Positions 35,700 through 46,549 of a DNA stretch of 64,000 nucleotides are shown here, piece after piece (position 1 is the stretch's first letter; every line of letters begins with the position of its first letter). Under the pieces are notes generated by a model, which was not told the origin of the DNA, searched no databases, and was given only the letters and a program-made list of their open reading frames with translations. A program made the position numbers and the translations under genes. Origin of the DNA: Cryptomeria japonica (Eukaryota; Streptophyta; Pinopsida; Cupressales; Cupressaceae); contig NC_081412.1 of NCBI RefSeq assembly GCF_030272615.1, positions 665,130,981 to 665,194,980 of the forward strand, in the 5' to 3' direction.

Positions 35700-36321
35700 G
35701 TTAATTTTTGTAACCTAGTAATAGATTAATTGCTTAATAAATTTCACATAATAAAATTAAAACAATTCTTTCCTATTTGATTAATAACAACTAATACACT
35801 GGGTTAATTAACAATAATGAACAATGGAAGCAAATTCACAACATGTCAATTACAAAAACACAATAACACAGATATACCCAAGAAACCTCAAAGTGGGGAA
35901 AAAATTGCAAATGTTGAATCTTCTATTCAGCTTCAAGAGAAAACTTTCCTTCAAGAATTCTTCAAGAATCTCCTACTAAATCTAATCCTAGTTGCTACAG
36001 CGATCTTACATATATAGCCTTCTTGATGAAACATCAATTATGCAAGAGAAGTGAAACTTTCCTCACGCAACACATCCTAAGAGAAACATTCTTTACATGA
36101 CGCGGGAAAGGAACTTTCCTTACATGATGGAAGAGAAAGGAAACTCACCTTACTTAACTCAGACTTTCCAAACATAAAACTTCTCCTTGTATTAACCTCA
36201 CAACTCTAGGAAACATTCTAATTACAGAATAGAAAACATTCTCTTGTTGAACATTCAACAGGAGCTGCACTTAAGCAACTCCCACAATTAACACCTTCCG
36301 AACTACAAAAAAAACTCAACA
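35699..36321 (-). repeat. 5' LTR of copia element 1 (623 bp)
   Basis: Direct repeat of 29876-30515. On the minus strand it starts TGTTGAGTTTTTTT and ends ATTAACA. A TATA-like CTATATATG lies near 36007-36016. Confidence 0.9.
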
Positions 36322-36339
36322 TAAATATACACCTATATG

Positions 36340-37150
36340 AGTACTAATGTTTTGTTTGCATTATAGATCCAAAGAAGATTCTTAGCTTGGCTTCAGATAG
36401 CTTGGTTTCACAAACATACATACAAAATCAAACGGTGGACATCACTGAATGCAAATGCTGGAAATGATGAAGCTCGCGCATGTGAAGCGAAGACAAAATC
36501 TGGTCGCCCCACCATACGGAACGTAACTACAAAACTTTAGACACTATTTTCTTCCTTTCCCGTGCCTTTTTGGTATAGTAGGTTCAACATGCTCGTTATA
36601 GGCTGCCCTCTAATTCAACTTTCCTTTTCGACCAGTCCTTTCCCAGCCTTGAGTCAATAAGTCTGTCATACACATTAATCTCATCCGAGTCTTGTGATCT
36701 GATAAGTCAGCCATACACTGTAATATCATCCGACTCTTGTGAACTTTATTAGCCTTGAGGCAATAAGTTATTCATACACCCCAATCTAATCTGAATCTTG
36801 TGAGATTTATTAGTCTGTACGCAGACGTGTGATTTTATTCATTGAATTTGGAAGAGGAAAAAAAGCCCGTTACCATTTAGACCGGCCCTTTTGCCAGTCT
36901 TGAGTGAATAAGTCAGTCATAAACCCTAATCTCATCTCAGTCTTCTGAACTTTATTAGTCTCTACGCTGACATGCGATTTGGTCCATTGAATTTGGCATG
37001 AAGGCAAGAGAGACATGAGCCCGTTATAATTTGTCAACCGAAATTAATTCAGCCGTAGCTAGGTAGTACTGTATATGTGGGCGTGACCGAGGAAGACGAC
37101 AGCAACGACGTCGACTGGTAGTAGATTGATAGGCTTCAACAATAGTTACT
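36340..37150. repeat. GC-richer block with four tandem repeat units
   Basis: A unit of about 50-60 bp of the form CTTGAGTCAATAAGTCAGTC...ATACACCCTAATCTCATC...GAGTCTTGTGAACTTTATTAG recurs at about 36644, 36699, 36752 and 36896. The last two copies share a longer extension of about 146 bp ending in CATTGAATTTGG and GCCCGTTA. The composition is visibly less AT-rich than either side, and no transposon domain is present. The end of the block (GTGGGCGTGACCGAGGAAGA) could be a gene or promoter scrap. Confidence 0.75.
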
Positions 37151-38547
37151 TTTAAAAAAGCAATAATTTATATAGAATATAAGTGTCACCTGTAATATCA
37201 GTTAATCAAAATTAAATGTTAAATTGTTTATTTTTCATTGTGGTTTCTTAATAATTATTTGTTTATTTTATTTAAATTTTATACCTACTATTATTCTTTT
37301 GTATTAGTATTGTGTTTATTTGTAGTAATTTTGAGTTCAAAAGGAGCTTCTAAGATTAGAAGGGAATTTATGCATTGCCTTTGGATCTGCATGTTAAACC
37401 ATTAGACTTTTGTATAAGGAATCAATGCTAAGCTACTAAGTAAATAATCTTATAAACTTAATGTATATTTGCATGGAAATATAGTGCTTTGAATTGTTGC
37501 AACACACAGCAATTGATCATCTTGGATTAAGGCTCCAAGTGCAATGCATTTGTTATAGGTTCATATTATGGACTCTTTGATTGCACCTTAAGTGACATAG
37601 GATTCATGTTACAAAGCTCATTACTTCTTTCCAAAAATTGATACACGAATTCCTTAGTGCTTCATGCATTGACAAGGATCTCAATGTAGGTTGACATGTA
37701 GGTATGGTAAATACCATATAATACATAATTATTTATAACAAAAAAAAAATTACTTTAAAGATTTTCTTAATTTTACATTTGAAATTAGTATTGATATGCT
37801 TTTGTGGTGGTAGAAATTGGATCTTCTTTTGTAATAACATAAAATGTTCGTTATTGTTTTCACAAACATGTATTGGAACAACTATATTCTATCAAGATAT
37901 ACATGATTGCATGCATTATAAATTATTGATGTAAACCTACTCTTAGGCAAGCAATGGGCATGAAAGTACATCCAATTTGTTCATATAATGAAAATATCCC
38001 TCTTATTGCAATTTGCACATTTTTTTATTTCTTTGGTTTAACATTATTAAAATCCATGCAACATAGAGTGTGTAGTATAGGAAGAGAGAGATAGAGAGAT
38101 AGAGAGGGGTGGGGGACATAAGGGCGGGTGAGAGGGATCTGAAAGAGAAATGTGAGATTAACCAAGAGTCTATGGTTGAATGTGAGTATTGAGTTTCAAG
38201 AAAAAAATTACTAAAAATAGACACAAAATGCAAATAATGGGAATCAATTCATTAGCTTAGGACAAGTTCAAATATATAATGTATAGGTACGAGAGATATC
38301 CACCACATAAGAAAGTGGCCTACAACTCCATGCAATTACTAAGACACCTAAACAACCTTATCCCTATCAAATAGCATCCACAAAAGAAAGCTTATCTAGG
38401 AGAATGTTCAATAATAAAATATTCGACACTAACACCCCCATCAGCATAGCTTGATGGATAGAAAGATATATAGGTCTTTGCAACAAGCCTTATCAAGTAC
38501 TCAATTATAAAGAAAAATCTTGTAAGTGGGAAACCAAAAATAGATAA
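37151..38547. other. AT-rich stretch without a supported gene
   Basis: A short purine microsatellite (GAGAGAGATAGAGAGATAGA type) lies near 38078-38110. No domain or boundary was recognised elsewhere. Confidence 0.55.
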
Positions 38548-39150
38548 ATTAAGATTGAGTTGTACAACATATAGAAATATTTTCATTCTATTGAACATAT
38601 TAAATCATATTATAAGGTATACTTAATATAAAGAGATTCTTCCTTTTTTTCCCATCTTATCAATATTTTTTCCTCTGTATTTATGACTTATTTTTCATAA
38701 AAATTACCAAAATAATTCTTTTATAATGTTAAATTTTAGCTATAATTTTTTTGCTTCTACCATATTCTCAATTATAAATCTTACACATATGTTCTCTTAG
38801 AGATTCACCATGATTTTCAGTTTCCATTGGTCCAATGAATAGGTATATTAATACCAAATCTGTAAGGTCACTTTTCTGCAAGACTAAATTAATTATTCAC
38901 AACAGAACTAATAGATTAAATGTTAATGTTCATGCACCAAATTACAATATTATTTGATATATTCTATTGTTCATCAACAAATAATGTAGATCTTGATGTT
39001 ATATGCCAACATATTAAAATAGACACATTGTAAATATGCAACATTATATTTATACACTTTGATGGGTGTCTTTTTCTATTTTCAATAATTTGATTACTAA
39101 ATATCTCTCATGAATTGCAAATTGAACAAATACCATTATGTTTAATGTCA
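38548..39150 (+). repeat. Diverged duplicated block B (copy 2)
   Basis: Partner of 24140-24830, in the same orientation and the same block order. Both end in a 'tttgataaatgccc/tttgatgggtgtc' region followed by an ATC-TTTCA/CTCATGAATTGCAAATTG stretch. Confidence 0.7.
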
Positions 39151-39399
39151 TTGTTAAATAAATAATACTAGAAATTCAATATCTTCTTCAATGATGAGAC
39201 TAAATAGAAAATATAAATAAAAAGAAAGCATAGATCACTAAATATTTGAAGTACTCATTATAATCTATATTAATGAAAATATATAGTTAAATAAACATGG
39301 GAAATTAGTATTCATACTACAACAAATAAATTGTTATTCATTTGTTATTGACTTAATAATGCCTTTAATTTGTTTTCTATCACTCATTAAAGGACCTTT

Positions 39400-40101
39400 T
39401 GACTATCATCAGTCCCAATGATCTTAAGTCCATGGAAAGGACCTTCTCAAAGGAGGTTAAAGTGGTGATCTTTTCCTTTGGCCCCTTCCAAGCCCCCTGC
39501 TTGAATGGGTTTCCCCTTTTCCTTTTCTAGGAATTTTGGTAAATGTTTGGACCAGATATTACTCTGGCAACTAGGTAATTATCATCTTCAACCAAGATTC
39601 TCAAGGATATCAATAAAACCTTTATTGTCCTCATTTCCAAAAAATAAGTTGTCAAAAGGATGTCTAATTTGAAGTCTATAGCCTCTACAATACCCTATAC
39701 AAAATCTTCTCCAAACCTATTGTTAATAGGATCAAACCTTTTTTCAACACTTTAATCCATTATAATCTAAAAGGTTTTATCCTTGGGCATCAAATTGTTG
39801 ATGGGGTGCATGAGTTTCATGAGATGTTACACTCAATGGATAATAATAGCAAATAAGGTATGCTCCTCAAACTGGATATCTTTAAAGCTTATGATACGAT
39901 CACATGGCCTTTTCTTTCAATGGTTTTGAGAAAAAATTTCTTTATTGGTAAGATCTTGAGTGCTATTGAAGCTTATGCCAAACACCAACGTTCTCAGTTT
40001 TAATCAAAGGATTACTTCAATTCTACTAGCGGATTGAGATAGGGGGATCCACTATCCTCGTACCCCTTCATTCTTATGGTTGAGGCTTTGGAGAATAGTT
40101 T
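39400..40101 (+). pseudogene. LINE reverse transcriptase, N-terminal part
   Basis: Contains LYNTLYKIFSKPIVNRIKPF, LKGFILGHQIVDGVHEFHEM, KLDIFKAYDTITWPFL (first catalytic Asp, near 39867) and GLR-GDPLSSYPFILMVEAL (40030-40085, with a Gln-to-TAG change after GLR). It breaks off at 40101, where the copia element begins, and resumes at 44156. Confidence 0.85.
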
Positions 40102-40868
40102 TGTTGGCATTTGCATGAAGATTGCATTAATGATATGTTATGTTGTCATTGATGTCAATTAACCGGTAATGATATTGTTGATATTGTTGTAATGATGTTT
40201 TATAACCAGTAGGAAGAATTGTTTTGTAACCGGTAGGTTAATTTGTGGAGTAACCCGATATTGCTATGTATTGGAGAGTTGAACCTGTAAACCCTACCTG
40301 TTGATTTGATAGACCCTAACCGATTAATTTTTGTGAATTGGTAATATTGGTTTATGATCTGATGATGAGCGTTAATGATTATGACACGTATGATTATTGT
40401 ATGAAGAGAGTTTCAAAGTGATTTTGGCATGTTGGTGAAACAATTTTTGTCTAGAGAATGAGAAAGTATATTGCATGTAATGCAAAGAACGTGATGAGTT
40501 ACTGAGTTCGATGAAACGATGAACAAGGAGCGATCGAGGTTTTCTTTATTGATGTGCAGAAATTGCTATGTAATCCAACGATCATACTTGAACTGGTTTG
40601 TTTGTAGTCTCTATGAGAATTAGGTTTTTATTGTTTTACTGACCTAATTGATTTGTTTTTAAGGTCAATGAATTGTTTAGCTTCAGAGTTGGCAAAGTTT
40701 TAGTTAAGTGTGTGTTTTTTGAACCAGATGATGTATCTGCAGTTTAAGTAAAGGCAGATAGGAGCATGAAAAGGATCTGAACAAGCAAGTGTAGTGCTAT
40801 TCAAACAGATCAGTAAACTCCTATCATTTTCTAGCTCCCTTAACTGGGTAAGCTCTAACAAGCTTGGT
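40102..40868 (+). repeat. Truncated 5' LTR of copia element 2
   Basis: Aligns with 42820-43586 (ending ACAAGCTTGGTGCTATTC). The remaining 570 bp of the LTR are deleted. Confidence 0.9.
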
Positions 40869-42490
40869 GCTATTCTCTTCGATTATTGGAGATAAGAATG
40901 CTGGAGTACTAACCAAAAGAAGAATCAGAGAAAATTCCTATATGATCTCCACTATTGAACCAAGAACTGCTAAGGAAGGATTTGGTGATGATCATTGGGT
41001 GAAAGCTATGGAGGAGGAACTAGATCAAATTGAGAACAACAACACATAGACCCTAGTACCACAAGCAATAAATAAAAATGTGATCGGTACTAAGTGGATA
41101 TTCAAGAATAAGTTAAATGAAGATGGTGTTGTAGTTCACAACAAAACTAGGTTGGTTTGCAAAGGTTACGCACAAGAGGAAGGAGAAGATTATGGTGAGA
41201 CTTTTGCACCGGTGGCAAGACTAGAAGGTGTTAGAACTTTACTTGCATTTGCAGCACAGATGAAATTCAAGGTATACTAGATGGATGTTAAGTCATCATT
41301 TTTGAATGGGATACTGGAAGAAGAAGTATACATTGAGCAGCCAGATGGTTATGCTTTGACTGATGAGAAAGACATGGTATGTAGATTGCATAAGGCTTTA
41401 TATGGATTAAAGAAGGCACTGAGAGCATGGTATGAAAGGCTTCATACACATTTGATGAAGATAGGTTTTCTGAGAACCAATGAAGATAACAACATATATC
41501 TCAAATTTGAAAGAGATAAAATACTTGTCAGTGAAGTATTTGTAGATGATATCATATTTGGAGGTAATGATGACATGAGGAATGGTTTTGTAGATGAAAT
41601 GAAAAATAAGTTTGAAATGTCTCTAGTGGGAGAAATAAAAAAATTCATAGGCTTGCAAATACAACAAATGAAGAATGGTATTTTCATCACACAGTCTAAG
41701 TATGTGAAAGAGATTTTAATGACATTTGGTATGAGTGACTGTAAACTAGTTGGGACACCAATTATTACATTTTGTAAGTTGTCTAAGGAAGATGAATCCG
41801 CATTTGTTGATGAGAAGTAAAAGAGGTTAATGATTGGAAAATTACACTATGTTGTTCATAGTAGATCGGACATAGCTCATGCAGTTGGGCTAGTTGCTAG
41901 ATTCCAGAAGAATCCTAAGGAAACACATTTGATAGAAACCAAGAGGATTTTTAGATATTTAAAAGGTACTATTGATTGTGGATTATGATATCCATATGGA
42001 GGAAACTTTGACTTGAAGGTGTTCACAGATGCAGATTGGGCAGGAAATGTTGATGACCGAAAAAGCACAACCAATGTAGTATTTTTTCTTTGAGGAAGAC
42101 TTGTGTTATGGACTAGTAAGAAGCAGAGTTGTACATCACAATCTACTACTAAAGCTGAGTATGTTGTAGCTTACATTAATTGTACCCAGGCTATCTGGAT
42201 GAGGCACATTTTGGAAGGTTTTAAGATGAAGATTTAAGAACCTGTAAAGATCTTATGTGATAATAAAATTTCCATAAATATTTCCAAGAACCTTGTTTTG
42301 CATGCACGAACCAAGCATATTGAATTGAAGTATCATTTCTTAAAGGAAAAAGTGTAGAGTAAAGATGTGATCTTGGAGCATGTTTCTACCAAGGAGCAGC
42401 TTGCAGATATCTCTACTAAACCTCTGCCTAAGACTACTTTTGAGTATCTTAGAAGTCAGCTAGGGGTTGTATCCCTTCATGAGGTCAGTT
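40869..42490 (+). pseudogene. copia element 2 reverse transcriptase and RNase H
   Basis: The pre-RT text (EPRTAKEGFGDDHWVKAMEE) leads into RT: GTKWIFKNKLNEDG, RLVCKGYAQEEGEDYGETF, APVARLEGVRTLLAFAA, MDVKSSFLNG, QPDGYA, CRLHKALYGLKKALRAWYER, active site FVDD near 41545, then FIGLQIQQMKNGIFITQSKY. RNase H: DADWAGNVDDRKSTTN, TKAEYVVA, CDNKISINISKN, HARTKHIELKYHF and DISTKPLPKTTFEYLRSQLG, ending near 42490. In-frame stops are few and mostly Gln-to-TAG (41278, 42356) or Trp stops, so this is the best preserved pol in the window, but it cannot act without the deleted domains. Confidence 0.95.
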
Positions 42491-42819
42491 GAGCATGATG
42501 TAGATTACATCAGTCCCGGAGCTACTTGCAAAATTTTACAGCAGGATTGGTGTAGAAGTGGAGTTATTCCACAGGGGGAGCATCAAGTTGTATGTTGTTG
42601 ATGTTGATAAGTGAAATTTGACATTGTATGTTTTACTTTCAATTTGGCATTCTTGTCAAAGGGGGAGAAGAACTAGGTGATTTGTATGATTGATAGAGAG
42701 ACAGAAGAGAGGTTGAAGACAAGGTGAATACTTGGTAATGTAAACCAGGATTCCTATTCACAATCACAACAATCAATGGTATTGATATTTGTATTGCCAT
42801 CAATGCCAAAGGGGGAGAT
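42491..42819 (+). other. copia element 2 3' untranslated region with repeated polypurine tracts
   Basis: Purine tracts recur as CACAGGGGGAGCA (about 42571), CAAAGGGGGAGAA (about 42657) and CAAAGGGGGAGAT (about 42807). The last one abuts the 3' LTR and is the likely plus-strand primer. Confidence 0.85.
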
Positions 42820-44155
42820 TGTTGGCATTTGCATGAAGATTGCATTAATGATATGTTACGTTGTCATTGATGTCAATTAACCAGTAATGATATTGTTGAT
42901 ATTATTGTAATCATGTTTTGTAATTAGTAGGAAAAATTGTTTTATAACCGGTAGGCTAATTTGTGGAGTAAACTGTTATTGCTATGTATTGGAGAGTTGA
43001 ACCGGTAAACCCTAATGGATTAAGTTTTGGTGAATTGGTTATATTGGTTTATGATCTGATGATGAGCTGTAATGATTATGACACATATGATTATTGTATG
43101 AAGAGAGTTTCAAAATGATTTTGGCGTGTTGGTGAAATGATTTTTTTCTAGGGAATGAGTAAGTATATTGCATGTAATGCAAAGCGTGTGATGAGTTACT
43201 AAGTTCGATGAAGCGGCGATCAAGGAGCAATTGAGGTTTTCTTGATTGATGCGCAGATCTTTCTATGTAATCCAACGGTCATACTTGAACCGATTTATTT
43301 GTAGTATCTATGAGAATTAGGTTTTTGTTGTGTTATCGACCTAATTAATTTGTTTTTAAGGTCGATGAATTGTTTAGTTTTAGAGTTGGCAAAGTTTTAG
43401 TTGAGTGTGTGGTTGCCAAACCGGATGATGTATCTTCAGTGTGAGTAAAGGCAAATAGGAGCATGAAAAGGATCTGAACAAGCAAGTGGAGTGCTATTCA
43501 AACATATCATCAAACTCTTGTTGTTTTCTAGCTCCCTTAACCGAGTAAGCTCTAACAAGCTTGGTGCTATTCAAATCCTCTAACCAGGTGATCCATTATC
43601 TTGGATTTCAAATCCTCTACCAAGGTTACTCCTTACGGGGTATTGCTTCTAACAAGGCATTATAGTCAATCTCTTAACTAGGTGGTCCCTAACAGGATTT
43701 GTTCTTAATAGGAATTTTGTAAAGCTTTAATAGACTAGGCTCCTAACAGGGAGAACTTCAGAAGAGTTCAAATAGTTATCTTTTGAGTCTCATCTCACCG
43801 TGGTTTTTCCAATTTGGGTTTCCACGTCAAAAATATTGTGTCAAGTGGTGAATGTTTTTTTGGTTATATTCTTATGGTTGATTTGGTTAACTACTTAATT
43901 CACTTTGATATATCATGATAACCGGAAGCATTGTGAAATGAATTTTTACTGACATATGTAAAAGCATTTGGATATTTATGACTTTGAAGTTGTTTACTGT
44001 TAATTTGTTGTAACAGTCAACCGGTTTATCTTGAAGGTTTTTATCTTAACAGTGATATTGGATAAATAGTTCTAAGTCTACTTTGAGAGATTGATTTTGA
44101 GACTAGTGAGTTTGTATTAGTTTTTATATCTAGTGATTCACCCTTCCCTCTCAAC
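42820..44155 (+). repeat. 3' LTR of copia element 2 (1336 bp)
   Basis: Starts TGTTGGCATTTGC after a purine tract and ends CCCTCTCAACA. The first 770 bp match the truncated 5' LTR. Confidence 0.85.
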
Positions 44156-45925
44156 AGTTAACTAGATTCTTATTCTTTCATCATACCATCAAGTTTTAGG
44201 CTAGTTCTCCAAAATAGTGTTATACCTTCCTCGGCCCCCTTTGAGCTTTTTCACCAAAAATTTGTGGATGACACCATTCTTTTGGGATAGGCATCCATTG
44301 TTGAAGCTAAGTTTTAGAGGACCATCCTCACTAATTATATAAAAAATCCTTGTCAAAAACTCAATATGGAAAAAAACACTCTTTACTTTATGAATGCTGA
44401 TCAATCTCTCCAAAACAAGATCGGTGATATCCTTAATTGTAACATTTATCTCCTTCCATCTACATATCTAGGCCTCCCCCTCACTACTAGCAAGGTGGAT
44501 AATTTAGGTTGGATGAGACTGTTGGAAAAAAAATAGAGAAAGTTGGTTGGATGGAAAAGTGCAGTCCTTTGAAATGTTGGTAAGCTCCATGCTTCCCTAT
44601 AGAGTCCCTTGGTTTACCTTCTCTCCCTATTTCACATCCTGATCTCCTGGGTTAAGAAATTAGATCAAATTCAAAGGAGATTCCTTTGGGTTGGAGTGGA
44701 ACAAAGAAATAGAATATCCCTTGTCAATTGGGAAAAAGTTCTCTATATGAAACTTGCTGACGAGTTGAGTATTAGAGGTTCTAGACCCCTCATTGAAGTG
44801 TTGTTTGCTAAGATTGGCTAGAGACTCTTATCTCAAGATGCAAAGTGGACCTCGATTGTAGAAAATAAGTATTTGAAAGGGAGAGATTTGAATTTTTTGG
44901 ATTCGAATATTGTGACTAGAGGATCTCATATAGATAGAACAATCTTCTAAAGACCCATGAATTTATCTCTAAAAGCTCAATCTAACAACTTGGTAATGGT
45001 CAAAACATTCAGTTCTGGAAAGAACCATGGATCTCACCCATTCCCCTCAAATTTCATCCTATTTGTGCAACGGTCAAAGATGATCTATCTACCAATCTTG
45101 GGACCCGTCTCTATTACTATTGGATTCCCCTCTCATCTCTCTCAGAGTGTAAATTCAAAGCCCTTTCAACATTCCTCAGTTGAAAAGGTATGTTGTGGAA
45201 TAACTCCTCAAAATCCTCCATATGATTAGATTTTATAGGAGAGATGAATATGATGTTTGGTTTGGTGTCCTTTGAAGGATGATGATTTCATGGTTAAATA
45301 TGGCTTTGCATTCACCTTACCCTCTCCAGTGCCCCTCTTCAAGTGGGACTTTATTTAGAGAACAAATACTATGCCTAAAGTTTGTTTCTTCTCATGGACT
45401 ATTTTTCATGGTAGAATCTTAAGTATGTATGACCTCAAGAAGCGTGGCTTCTAGTTGGCCAATAGATGTATTCTTTGTGAAAATGAGGGGGAAAGTATTG
45501 AAAATCTTCTATTCCATTGTCTCTTCTCCTAGAATGTTAGATAAAAGATTATTGGCATGTTTTTTCTATACTAGACCTTTGGAATAAGGATAATCTTTTG
45601 GATGAGTTTATGGCTTCCTATCATCCCCTATTTCTTGAGCTATAGAGGCAGTATTTCTTTCATACTATATGGTGTTTGTGGAAAGAGAGGAATAATAGAA
45701 TCCTTAGTGAAAGAAGGTGTGGATGGGAGGATCTATTCAACATAATTATATTTCTAATGTTAAGGAGAATATGACTTAGTTTGTGAAATAGAAATATTCT
45801 CAACCCCCGCTTCCCCTAGATTGAGCGATCACTAGATCTTGGGATTTGGAGTCAACCATGTCAGGATTTTCTACCCCTCCTATTGGATTTCATAATCTGA
45901 TTAAATAGACCCTCCTCGATAACAG
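44156..45925 (+). pseudogene. LINE reverse transcriptase C-terminal part and zinc-finger region
   Basis: The RT active site FVDD lies at 44261-44272 (FVDDTILLG), followed by LNMEKNTLYFMNA, YLGLPLTTSK and the post-RT text WVKKLDQIQRRFLWVG (44650-44700). Further on, KVCFFSWTIFHGRILSMYDL, LANRCILCENEGESIENLLF and HC (45370-45525) form the RVT-type zinc finger of plant LINEs. It belongs to the same ORF as 39400-40101. Confidence 0.88.
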
Positions 45926-46400
45926 TTGGCTAAAGTTGAATTTTGACAGGACTTCCTGTGATAACTCGGGTTAGGCAAGAGGGGGTGGTGTGATCAAAGA
46001 CTCATGTGGTTGCTTAATCCTTACCTATGTAGTGAACCTTGGTGTCCAAACTTCCAAAATGGTGGAAGTGGCCTCAACATTTCATGGGTTAGTTTCTATT
46101 AGGGGAAAGGGTCTAAGATGAATCATTGTTGAAGGTGATTCTTGCAATATAATTGTGATGCTCAATGAGGTGGCTAAACCAAACTAGAAGACTACTTCTC
46201 TCATCACCAAGTGTTGTGCTCTCCTTCCTACTTCCAATAAAGTTATATTTTTCCATATGTGGTGTGAGGGCTATTGTGTGGTGGATAAGCGAGCAAGTCT
46301 TTGCAATGGTTATCAATTTAAAAATATCGTCTCACCTGCATGAAATCATGATTGTGTCTCATGCCATGATCTTGAATGAATTAACTATTAATGATGAATA
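45926..46400 (+). pseudogene. LINE RNase H domain
   Basis: WLKLNFDRTSCDNSG (45930) is the plant LINE RNase H start, usually WxKxNFDGAxxGNPG, with the first catalytic Asp retained. GGGVIKDSCG, then IIVEGDSCNIIVMLNE (second acidic cluster) and VDKRASLCNGYQF (usual AD-LAN-G position) follow. It is degraded by stops. Confidence 0.85.
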
Positions 46401-46549
46401 ATCTCAAGATTACCATTTTGGTACTTTCTATTCTTACCTTCTCCTTTCCTTGCTGGATAAGGCAACATGACTTAATATTGTTGGTACCTATCATTGTATA
46501 TATTAGACCTGTTGCTTTTTCAATCTAGTTTTTGGTTTACCAAAGATGG

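Larger units (their letters stand above)
29876..36321 (-). mobile_element. Complete but inactive Ty1/copia LTR retrotransposon
   Basis: The target-site duplication TAAAT flanks it (29871-29875 and 36322-36326). The LTRs (29876-30515 and 35699-36321) are direct repeats with TGTTGRG...TTAACA ends on the minus strand. A primer-binding site adjoins the right LTR and a purine tract adjoins the left one. From right to left the interior gives gag, protease, integrase, RT and RNase H, the copia order. The LTRs differ at roughly one site in eight over the first 190 bases compared by eye, so it is old. A 1156-bp solo LTR is nested inside. Confidence 0.95.
40102..44155 (+). mobile_element. Internally deleted Ty1/copia element 2
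   Basis: LTR-like direct repeats start TGTTGGCATTTGCATGAAGA at 40102 and 42820. The 3' LTR runs to CTCAACA at 44155. The left LTR is cut at about 40868 and joins directly to sequence just ahead of RT, so the rest of that LTR, the primer-binding site, gag, protease and integrase are gone. The insertion interrupts a LINE RT. Flanks AGTTT and (A)GTTAA are similar but do not give a clean 5-bp duplication. Confidence 0.9.

Noticed and set aside
37020..37130. Possible short exon (EEDDSNDVDW-like frame)
   Set aside because: Too short, without clear splice sites or homology. Noted only as part of the GC-richer block.
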